Origin: an uncultured Eubacteriales bacterium
GTDB lineage: Bacteria; Bacillota; Clostridia; Lachnospirales; Lachnospiraceae
Assembly: GCA_900545175.1 (NCBI GenBank)
Contig: UQYF01000003.1
Span: forward strand, 62,001-126,000
Reading direction: 5' to 3'
Length of the DNA: 64,000 nt
A model generated the notes under the pieces. That model was not told the DNA's origin and did not search any database. It saw nothing but the letters and a program-made list of their open reading frames with translations. The position numbers and the translations under genes were made by a program. Shown piece by piece: positions 1 to 7,160 of the stretch (positions are counted from its first letter, which is position 1; each line of letters opens with the position of its first letter).

Positions 1-1
1 T

Positions 2-1681
2 ATTCATATCAGAGGTGCAATTATGCAGCGTCTGGGAATTGATGAGAAGCGCAGCGGTATGTGTATCAATTCAAAAGAGTATGAGCAGCTTGATGACAGA
101 GAGCATCTGCTCGAAAACATAGGCATGAGAGATTATGCTGTTGCAGCTAAGAGTCTGGAACAATATAAAAATAAATATGATATGAAGAATCACCTGAACA
201 GACAGTTTACAGATTATGTGGAGGCAAGGCTTGAATATATTTTCGGAAATAAGAAAAAATCATTGAAGCTTTACGAACGTGCCATAGAGTATACTATGCC
301 AAGGTATGAGAAAAATGATGACATTGTGTGTATGTCTGTGTATGAGGCATATATAATATGTGAGATAGCTGCAATTTCAGCAGAGCTAGGGGACAGTGTA
401 CGAGCAAAAAGACTGTACACAAAGCTTATGAAAAAATGTGAAGATAGCACCATGGACAGATGGATAAAGGGAAGGATATATCCAAAGGCAGTAAGCGGTA
501 TTCTTAGAATTACAGAGCTATCTGAGCTTGATAAGAATACACTTGAAATATATTTTAACATATGTGATGACGCAGTTGAATGTCTTAGAAAGACAAGAAG
601 GCTGTATTTTTTAAGAGAACTTCTTATATACCGTAACAGCTTATGTGTGTATAGTGGAAGAGATTCACAAAAGGAATATGCAAAGCTGTTGGAATGTCTT
701 GACGATTTGTACGCACAATACGATATTCATGAGCAGGACTATGAGTGGTATCCATATTATATAAACGGTATTTTTTATCCTGTGGATAAGGTTGTAAATG
801 AAAGAAGAATTCTATACGGTATGACGGTTGAAAAATTAGCCGGTACAGAGCTTGATGCCGGAACTATCAGCAGAATAATCAACGGAAAAAATATGCCGAG
901 AAGAAACACAATAGATATGTTGTTCAAGAAGCTTGGCGTGGAAGGAGTCCAGTATAGTGATAAAGTGGTGTCGAAAGATGTGAGAGCAAATGAATTGTGG
1001 GATGATTTTGTCGATGCGCTTACGCATAGAAATATCGCTTTATGTGAGGACATATATTCTAAATTGAAAAATATGCTGGATATGAATATATACATAAATA
1101 AAACGGTGATTGACTGGGTGCGGATAAAACTGGATGTCTGTAAAAAGGAGCTTGACTATGCAGGCGCAATCAAAAAGTATAGAGATAATTTTGAAAGAAT
1201 TATAACCAATGCTGACAAGATAACATATTGCACTGTGGTGGAAAATGAAATAATAGGCAATTACATTGACTGCCTGAGCAATATAAATAATAGGGAATGT
1301 GTTGATATGTTGAGGAGAATGTACAATAAACTGCCGGCGGATATTGTGGAGCGAAAAAGGACAGTGATGTTCACTGAAAGTATGCTGCGAAGATTTTCAA
1401 GCTGCAGCGGCAACTTAGGAGAATATGAGGAATCATGTAAACTGGCGGAAGAGGGAGTTGCACTGGAACTGTCATGCGGGAGGGCATGTGTTGTGGGGAG
1501 CTTTTTGTACAGCATAGCATGGAACAATGCACAGAAAGTAACAATTTCACAGGATGATATTAAAAAATGCAATTATTCCTGTCTGTTTGCATGGTTTATG
1601 GGAAATGATATGCTGCAAAAATTCTATCATAATAAGGCGGAGGACTATAAACGTATGTATGATGAAATCAGTCATAGTTGA
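2..1681 (+). CDS. TPR/helix-turn-helix regulator, 5' end outside window
   Basis: The frame is open back to the first bases of the window, so the N-terminus lies upstream; the ATG at 23 is probably internal. The visible part (about 559 aa) is almost all alpha-helical and TPR-like. A central XRE-type helix-turn-helix lies around residues 270-315, with the stretch TVEKLAGTELDAGTISRII followed by NGKNMPRR. After it comes a second helical repeat region. TPR plus HTH is the layout of RRNPP-type and related regulators, which often respond to peptides, but a peptide ligand is only a guess. It is co-directional with, and 320 bp upstream of, the secreted RHS/SleB-like gene. The family is recognised only at the level of fold; targets are unknown. 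Confidence 0.7.
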   Translation: MHIRGAIMQRLGIDEKRSGMCINSKEYEQLDDREHLLENIGMRDYAVAAKSLEQYKNKYDMKNHLNRQFTDYVEARLEYIFGNKKKSLKLYERAIEYTMPRYEKNDDIVCMSVYEAYIICEIAAISAELGDSVRAKRLYTKLMKKCEDSTMDRWIKGRIYPKAVSGILRITELSELDKNTLEIYFNICDDAVECLRKTRRLYFLRELLIYRNSLCVYSGRDSQKEYAKLLECLDDLYAQYDIHEQDYEWYPYYINGIFYPVDKVVNERRILYGMTVEKLAGTELDAGTISRIINGKNMPRRNTIDMLFKKLGVEGVQYSDKVVSKDVRANELWDDFVDALTHRNIALCEDIYSKLKNMLDMNIYINKTVIDWVRIKLDVCKKELDYAGAIKKYRDNFERIITNADKITYCTVVENEIIGNYIDCLSNINNRECVDMLRRMYNKLPADIVERKRTVMFTESMLRRFSSCSGNLGEYEESCKLAEEGVALELSCGRACVVGSFLYSIAWNNAQKVTISQDDIKKCNYSCLFAWFMGNDMLQKFYHNKAEDYKRMYDEISHS

Positions 1682-1868
1682 TGAAGTAATCAATATCCTC
1701 ATCTGAAAATAAATCAATCTGCGTTTTGTCACCAGTAAAATATAATGGGCTTGTAGAAAAAACGATTATTAGTAATTAATAAGAAAATACTTTTTGCTTT
1801 TCATAGGAGTTTCCTTTCGATTTGTATATTAAAAACAAGATGTATTATAGGCCTGTATTGATAAAATT

Positions 1869-1933
1869 ACCATGGCATAACTGTAATTTTCTAAATATTG
1901 CGACTTTTAAGAATATTACAATTATGCCATGGT
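1869..1933. repeat. Inverted repeat in the 320-bp gap 1682-2001
   Basis: Arms of 19 nt (1869-1887 and 1915-1933, 18 of 19 pairing) contain the palindromic core CCATGG and enclose a 27-nt loop. A short T run follows at about 1940-1947, so it could be a terminator for the upstream regulator or an operator for the downstream secreted gene. The rest of the gap shows nothing I recognise. Confidence 0.6.
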
Positions 1934-2001
1934 GTTATAAATTTTTTGGTGTTAAGATGAACCTGTAATACAAATATATTTTGCGAAGGGAGAAAAGCAA
2001 T

Positions 2002-3342
2002 ATGAGAACATTAAGAAAAGTGGCAGCGATAGTTTTGGGTGTGGGAATGATAAGCGCAGTGGTTCCTACAGTGGTTATGGCGGGAGACAATGATTCGGTT
2101 GACGTTAGTGTTGGCAATGAGGAAGCAGTCGAGAATGTAATTTATGATGACGGATATGAAATTACAACGGTAAACGGAAACATTACTAAAGTGATTTTCG
2201 ATGGAGAGATTTTATTTACGGCAGGGTATGATGATGAAGGAAACAGAATTGCAAAGGAGGGGGCGGCAAACAGTACTTTTTCATACGAAGCCGGATATCT
2301 GACTGCCGAAAACAGGGATGGAAGAAATATCGAGTATCTTTATGCTGAAAAGAGTAATGGTGCAAAAGAGTGTAATGCTTTTTTGATAGACAGTGAAATG
2401 TATTATCTGAATAGGGATGAATCCGGAAAAATAACAGGCATTTCTGACTGCAGCAACAATGAAATTGCAAGATACACTTACTCAGGTATTAATATTGAAA
2501 GCGTATTAAAAAATGCAGGAGGAGATTGGGTTAAGGAAGAGTCGAATGACTTCATAGGAAATTATAATAAAATCCGTTTGTATGGAGATTACTGGGATGA
2601 GGAAACAGGCTGGTATTATTACTCAGGACTGTATACGGATGCTTTAAGGGATGTCGTAATCGGTTTGAATGTTTCTGATATTGATGAGAGCAACCCTTTT
2701 TATGAGAAGGACGGTATAAGCCTTTTATCCACATATTATGAGGAGGTAGATTTGGCAGCCGATGAGTGGGCGGCTGATTTAATGAGTAATTCCAATTTTG
2801 TTAAGGCTAAGACGCCTGATGATGTGGGGAGTATGTCGCTTGTAGAAAAGATTGCAAGGACGATATATGGTGAGAATACAACGTATACTGCTGATCAAAA
2901 TGCTATAGCTTGGGTAATGTTAAATAGACGTTATGAATTTAATACGTCATTAGACCAGGTGGTTACTCCTGACCAGTTTTATGCATTGCAGAAGGGAGTG
3001 GGATTTGGCACGATAGTGAACAGTCTGGGCTGGAAAAATGCTGTTTACTTAGCGTGTCTGATGTTGACGGACAGTTCTAAAGATACTTGGTCGCATGTCG
3101 TGCCAAGACCGTATGGAATAAGTAACCAGATTTATTTAGTATCGGCAAGTAGTAAGATTAATGGCAAAAAAATTACGGATGTAAGTGGGGGAGTACAGCT
3201 TGAGGATGATAAAGGAAATAAAAGCATGATTTATGATATTGCTATGGCGGGGAAGGGGACATATAATACGGCTGCTGAATTGGAACAGGCATACGGAAAA
3301 GCCGGTAGCCCATCGGTTAATGTTTTTTTTAATAAAAAATAG
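2002..3342 (+). CDS. Secreted RHS-like / SleB-type cell-wall hydrolase fusion
   Basis: The start is ATG 2002, preceded by GAAGGGAG at 1985-1992; an upstream TTG at 1981 is less likely. The 446-aa product begins with a signal peptide (MRTLRKVAAIVLGVGMISAV, likely cleaved after VMA). Residues of about 50-220 show YD/RHS-like units (DDEGNRIAKEG, RDESGKITGISD) and an RHS-core-like piece, YWDEETGWYYYSGLYTDALR. From about residue 285 the sequence ARTIYGEN, then DQNAIAWVMLNR, matches the start of Hydrolase_2/SleB domains, which cut spore or vegetative peptidoglycan; the first Glu of the family's GEA-GE motif is kept. It is followed by two paralogous lipoproteins. The domain calls are from motif memory. 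Activity is inferred. Confidence 0.65.
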   Translation: MRTLRKVAAIVLGVGMISAVVPTVVMAGDNDSVDVSVGNEEAVENVIYDDGYEITTVNGNITKVIFDGEILFTAGYDDEGNRIAKEGAANSTFSYEAGYLTAENRDGRNIEYLYAEKSNGAKECNAFLIDSEMYYLNRDESGKITGISDCSNNEIARYTYSGINIESVLKNAGGDWVKEESNDFIGNYNKIRLYGDYWDEETGWYYYSGLYTDALRDVVIGLNVSDIDESNPFYEKDGISLLSTYYEEVDLAADEWAADLMSNSNFVKAKTPDDVGSMSLVEKIARTIYGENTTYTADQNAIAWVMLNRRYEFNTSLDQVVTPDQFYALQKGVGFGTIVNSLGWKNAVYLACLMLTDSSKDTWSHVVPRPYGISNQIYLVSASSKINGKKITDVSGGVQLEDDKGNKSMIYDIAMAGKGTYNTAAELEQAYGKAGSPSVNVFFNKK

Positions 3343-3346
3343 GGAA

Positions 3347-4135
3347 GTGGTAGAAGTTGAAAAGAGTATTGTGGCGGTTATGTTTTTTCTGGTGCAGTGT
3401 ACAGGCTGTGATAAAGCAGAGAGCAGGGATATCGAACGATTCAATAAAGCGTTTAATCGAATGTATAATATTGGAATGTCTGAGACGGAACCTTCAGAGG
3501 ACATATATTTGAAGTATGTCATAGACTGTTTTGGAGTGGACGAGGACTGGAGACCGCCTGAGGACGATAAATACCCATATTGGCATTATTATTATACATA
3601 TTGTCGTTATAACAATGTTTTGGAGAATGATATTGATGGGGATGGCATTGTTGAGACAATACTGCATGGAAGAGATGGAGATACCATGGGATCTTGGGCT
3701 TATCTTGCATTTTATGATGATGTGAGAGCAGAATGGATACATATGATGCCGGTTGACATACAGGAGCTGAACTATAATATTAAGGTGCCTGACGAGCAGA
3801 AAGAGTGGATTAAACAGAGCCTGAAACAAAAAAAGCTCGGAGATGAGAAAATGGCGAAGCTGGAAGCCGGTTTGATGTATATGTATCCAATAAGACCTGC
3901 TGTGCTGGATGACGGAAGCGTACTGGTTACATTTTATGGTAGAAATGACCACGAAGTATTTGAGGACGAATATGTTGTTTTAGATGTGATTTTACAGTAC
4001 AGATGGTCAGAGGAAATAGATGATTTCGAGCTTATCAATTATGCACTGCTTGAGGAGAAGGATAATATTTTTGCATGTTCGGACAAAGCGTTTTTAAGAG
4101 AGTTGGCGGCTTTGAGCAGTAAAGATAATAAGTAG
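3347..4135 (+). CDS. Putative lipoprotein, paralog copy 1 with damaged signal region
   Basis: The body is nearly identical to the next gene, but a 7-nt deletion near the start puts the equivalent TTG start (3357) out of frame with the rest. The in-frame choices are GTG 3347, which I use, GTG 3371 and ATG 3380; none has a well-spaced ribosome site. GTG 3347 starts 4 nt after the stop of the upstream gene, so coupled re-initiation is possible. The product would keep a short hydrophobic run and a CTGC lipobox-like motif. A Ca-loop-like stretch, NDIDGDGIVET, lies near residue 100. There is no recognised family. It may be a young pseudogene. Confidence 0.5.
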   Translation: MVEVEKSIVAVMFFLVQCTGCDKAESRDIERFNKAFNRMYNIGMSETEPSEDIYLKYVIDCFGVDEDWRPPEDDKYPYWHYYYTYCRYNNVLENDIDGDGIVETILHGRDGDTMGSWAYLAFYDDVRAEWIHMMPVDIQELNYNIKVPDEQKEWIKQSLKQKKLGDEKMAKLEAGLMYMYPIRPAVLDDGSVLVTFYGRNDHEVFEDEYVVLDVILQYRWSEEIDDFELINYALLEEKDNIFACSDKAFLRELAALSSKDNK

Positions 4136-4185
4136 GCTGGAATATTGACTGTATGTATTTTATAAAAATTGGAGAGTGGTAAAAA

Positions 4186-4971
4186 TTGAAAAGAGCATTG
4201 TGTGTTGTGGCAGTTATGCTTTTTCTGGCGCAGTGTACAGCCTGTGGTAAAGCAGAGAGCAGGGATATCGAACGATTCAATAAGGCAATTAATCAGGTAT
4301 ATAATATCACAGCATCCGGGATGGAACCTTCTGAGGACATATATTTGAAGTATGTCATAGATTGCTTCGGAGTGGACGAGGACTGGAGACCGCCTGAGGA
4401 CGATAAATACCCATATTGGTATTATGATTATTTATATTGTCGTTATAATTACGTTATTGAGAATGACATTGATGGGGATGGCACTGCTGAGACAATATTA
4501 TATGGAAGTGATGGCAGCGGCAGTGATTCCTGGGCTTATCTTGCATTTTATGATGATGTGAGAGCAGAATGGATACATATGATGCCGGTTGACATACAGG
4601 AATCAGACTATGATATTAAGGTGCCTGACGAGCAGAAAGAGTGGATTAAACTGAGCCTGAAACAAAAAAAGCTCGGAGATGGGAAAATGGCAAAGCTTGA
4701 AGCAGGTTTGATGTATATGTATCCAAGAGAACTTGCTGTACTGGATGACGGAAGCGTACTGGTTATATTTTATGGTAGAAATGACCACGAAGTATTTGAG
4801 GACGAATATGTTGTTTTAGATGTGATTTTACAGTACAGATGGTCAGAGGAAATAGATGATTTCGAGCTTATCAATTATGCACTGCTTGAGGAGAAGGATA
4901 ATATTTTTGCATATTCAGACAAGGCATTTTTAAGAGAGTTGGCGGCTTTGAGCAGTAAAGACGAAAAATAG
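4186..4971 (+). CDS. Putative lipoprotein, paralog copy 2 (intact)
   Basis: TTG start with GGAGAG at 4171-4176 upstream. The 261-aa product opens with MKRALCVVAVMLFLAQCTAC, a lipoprotein-type signal with Cys 18 or 21 as the possible lipidated residue. The mature part is acidic and aromatic (EDWRPPEDDKYPYW) and has an EF-hand/dockerin-like loop, NDIDGDGTAET, as in VCBS/FG-GAP proteins. I do not recognise the family. It is a tandem duplicate of the preceding gene and both follow the RHS/SleB-like gene, which suggests a surface function tied to that protein. Whether it binds or protects against the hydrolase is speculation. Confidence 0.7.
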   Translation: MKRALCVVAVMLFLAQCTACGKAESRDIERFNKAINQVYNITASGMEPSEDIYLKYVIDCFGVDEDWRPPEDDKYPYWYYDYLYCRYNYVIENDIDGDGTAETILYGSDGSGSDSWAYLAFYDDVRAEWIHMMPVDIQESDYDIKVPDEQKEWIKLSLKQKKLGDGKMAKLEAGLMYMYPRELAVLDDGSVLVIFYGRNDHEVFEDEYVVLDVILQYRWSEEIDDFELINYALLEEKDNIFAYSDKAFLRELAALSSKDEK

Positions 4972-5107
4972 TCTGTTGTTACCATTGAAAAAAATACAAG
5001 TATGCTATAGAATGATACTGTATAAAAAGTCAGAATAATGGGTTACGAAGTGGCTAATTGTATTAAAAATGGAAAGGGTTAGAGTATTCTCTAATAGGGT
5101 GAACATG

Positions 5108-5572
5108 ATGAGGAAAGGATTTTTGGTTAAGCTTTTATCCAAGGCGGCAGCATTAGGAATGCTGGTATCGCTTGCATGCTCTACAAGTGTGCCGGCATAT
5201 CAGACAGAACAGGAATCAGAGACTGTAACGCAGATAGAGTATCAGTCGGTGCAGGTGTCAGAGTCTGTTCCGGTAAAGACATGGTATATGGATGATTTTA
5301 ATATGATACACTGTCTTAGCGGAGAGATAAGCTGCAATGGAACTATAGAGTGGTCAGAGGATACGGCAGGATGGATTTCTAATGTCGATTTTGGCGCATA
5401 TTTAATGCTTGATGACGAGCCGATAGCACTTGATGACACAGGAGAGACAGTTGTTCATATGAATGTTGCATACAAGAAATTTGAGATTAATGGCTCTGGT
5501 ATGTATGTAAATGCAGTGTTAACATGTGATGAGTATGGAAATTATTCTGTATCAGGTTCTATTGATAAATAG
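5108..5572 (+). CDS. Small secreted protein of unknown function
   Basis: ATG 5108 is preferred because AGGGTG at 5096-5101 is correctly spaced; ATG 5105 and 5069 are alternatives. The 154-aa product has a basic start (MRKGFLVKLLSK), a hydrophobic core and a likely signal-peptidase site near VPA. The mature part, about 120 aa, looks beta-rich and has no motif I recognise. It is the last gene before the pheS T-box promoter and is co-directional with the lipoproteins. Confidence 0.6.
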   Translation: MRKGFLVKLLSKAAALGMLVSLACSTSVPAYQTEQESETVTQIEYQSVQVSESVPVKTWYMDDFNMIHCLSGEISCNGTIEWSEDTAGWISNVDFGAYLMLDDEPIALDDTGETVVHMNVAYKKFEINGSGMYVNAVLTCDEYGNYSVSGSIDK

Positions 5573-5605
5573 CATGCTCTTTCATACATAGAAAATATTT
5601 TGTGC

Positions 5606-5633
5606 TTGACAAAAGAGATTACTGTGTTAAAAT
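5606..5633 (+). promoter_or_regulatory. Promoter of the pheST T-box transcript
   Basis: TTGACA at 5606-5611, a 16-bp spacer and TAAAAT at 5628-5633, just upstream of the T-box leader. Confidence 0.75.
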
Positions 5634-5639
5634 TTAAAA

Positions 5640-5990
5640 GTAATTGAATGTTTTTAGATTAAGAATCTGGATTATTCAATTAATAATATTTAAAAGCTGT
5701 GAAAACGAAGATTATATGCTGTAATGCATAACCGACATTGCTATAAGGCATATGATATAGTAGGCAGATATTTTCCGACAGAGAGAGTGGGTCATCGGCT
5801 GGAAGCCCGTTTAAGGTTCAGATATTTGTTGAAGTTCCCGTTGGAGCTGCACTCTTGAAGGAAGATTGCTTGTAGAGAGTGACGTATATGCACGTTACGC
5901 ATTAGTTGAGTGTCCGGATATCCGGGAATCAGGGTGGTACCGCGAGATTATGCCTCGTCCCTCATTTTTTGAGGGGCGGGGTTTTTTTAG
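5640..5990 (+). promoter_or_regulatory. Phe-specific T-box leader of pheST
   Basis: The leader contains the T-box core AGGGTGGTACCGCG at 5931-5944, which pairs with uncharged tRNA to form the antiterminator. It is followed by a terminator hairpin and T run at 5952-5988. Upstream, the AGAGAG motif region (about 5780-5787) and a GTTC-CCGTTGGAGC stretch near 5835-5855 look like the 3' side of Stem I. A TTC triplet there, the Phe codon, fits the downstream gene and is the likely specifier. When tRNA-Phe is uncharged, read-through into pheS is expected. Confidence 0.92.
5952..5988 (+). terminator. T-box-controlled terminator
   Basis: CCTCGTCCCTC pairs with GAGGGGCGGGG and is followed by seven T's; it competes with the antiterminator that includes 5931-5944. 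Confidence 0.85.
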
Positions 5991-6086
5991 TGTATAAATT
6001 GTTTAAACATAACATAAATGAGCAAGCAGGCTGATAAGCCGGATTGCGAATTTGTGTCGAATTGCGGAGCAATTCAAATTTATACA
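5991..6086. repeat. Inverted-repeat segment between T-box terminator and pheS
   Basis: TGTATAAATT (5991-6000) pairs with AATTTATACA (6077-6086). Inside are the palindrome GTTTAAAC (6001-6008) and a GAATTGC/GCAATTC hairpin (6059-6075). It is not part of a normal T-box, and its function is unknown. Confidence 0.55.
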
Positions 6087-6118
6087 CAGATGATGAAAAA
6101 AGAAAAGGAGTAAATGAG

Positions 6119-7138
6119 ATGTTTAATGCGGATGATTTGAAGAAGAAATTCTTAAATGACATTGAGACAGCCAAGTCCGAGAGTCAGCTTTCGGAAGTAT
6201 GGAAGACATACCTTAGCAAGAATGGTTCGGTTCCAAGCCTTATGAATGGAATTAAGGAGGTTGCCAAGGAAGAAAAGAAAGCATACGGTCAGTTTGTCAA
6301 TGATGTAAAGAACTGGGTTCAGGAAAAGTACGATGAGAAGAAGAAGGAGATAGAGGCTCTTGAACTTGCACAGAAGTACGAGAGAGAGACTATAGATGTA
6401 ACCGTACCTGTAAAGACACGTCCTATGGGAAATCTTCACCCACTTACTGCTGTAAAATATGAGATGATTAATGTTTTTGCCGGAATGGGTTTTGAGATTT
6501 TTGAAGGACCGGAGATTGAGGATGATGACCACAATTTTACAAGACTCAATGTGTTAAAGGATCATCCTTCAAGAGATATGCAGGATACATTCTGGCTCAC
6601 AGATGATCTGCTTCTGCGTACACATACATCACCGGGACAGATTCGTACAATGGATGCAAAGAAGCCTCCTATCAAGGTTCTTGTGCCTGGTAAGGTATTC
6701 CGTTCCGATTCTGACGCGACACATTCACCTATGTTCAGCCAGATGGAGGGACTTGTAGTCGATAAGCACATCACGCTCTGCGACCTTCAGGGTATGCTTG
6801 ATGAGTTTGTTAAGAAACTTTTTACAGGCGATGTAAAGACAAGACTTCGTCCGTCATACTTCCCATTTACGGAGCCATCGGTTGAGGTTGATGTAAGCTG
6901 CTTTAAGTGTGGCGGCTGCGGCTGTTCACTTTGCAAGGGTACAGGATGGATAGAGGTTCTTGGTGGCGGTATCGTCAATAAGAAGGTTCTTGAAAACTGC
7001 AAAATAGATTCCGAGGAGTATTCAGGACTTGCATTCGGTATCGGTATTGAGCGTATCGCAATGCTTAAGTATGGTATCAATCACATGGGTAAGCTTTTTG
7101 AAAATGACATTGATTTCTTAAAGCAGTTCAAGGCATAA
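6119..7138 (+). CDS. pheS: Phenylalanine--tRNA ligase alpha subunit
   Basis: Catalytic subunit of the (alpha-beta)2 enzyme that charges tRNA-Phe in the cytoplasm. Start ATG 6119 has AGGAG at 6106-6110; an upstream in-frame ATG at 6044 would add an unlikely extension. The 339-aa length is normal. The N-terminal coiled coil is followed by the class II core, with motif 2 (FRSDSDATHSPMFSQMEG) and motif 3 (GIGIERIAMLKYGI). The Cys-rich insertion around residues 260-272 (CFKCGGCGCSLCKGTGW) is usual in Firmicutes. It is controlled by the T-box and followed 22 bp later by pheT. Confidence 0.97.
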   Translation: MFNADDLKKKFLNDIETAKSESQLSEVWKTYLSKNGSVPSLMNGIKEVAKEEKKAYGQFVNDVKNWVQEKYDEKKKEIEALELAQKYERETIDVTVPVKTRPMGNLHPLTAVKYEMINVFAGMGFEIFEGPEIEDDDHNFTRLNVLKDHPSRDMQDTFWLTDDLLLRTHTSPGQIRTMDAKKPPIKVLVPGKVFRSDSDATHSPMFSQMEGLVVDKHITLCDLQGMLDEFVKKLFTGDVKTRLRPSYFPFTEPSVEVDVSCFKCGGCGCSLCKGTGWIEVLGGGIVNKKVLENCKIDSEEYSGLAFGIGIERIAMLKYGINHMGKLFENDIDFLKQFKA

Positions 7139-7160
7139 CGGTCAGAAATGGAGAAAAGAT

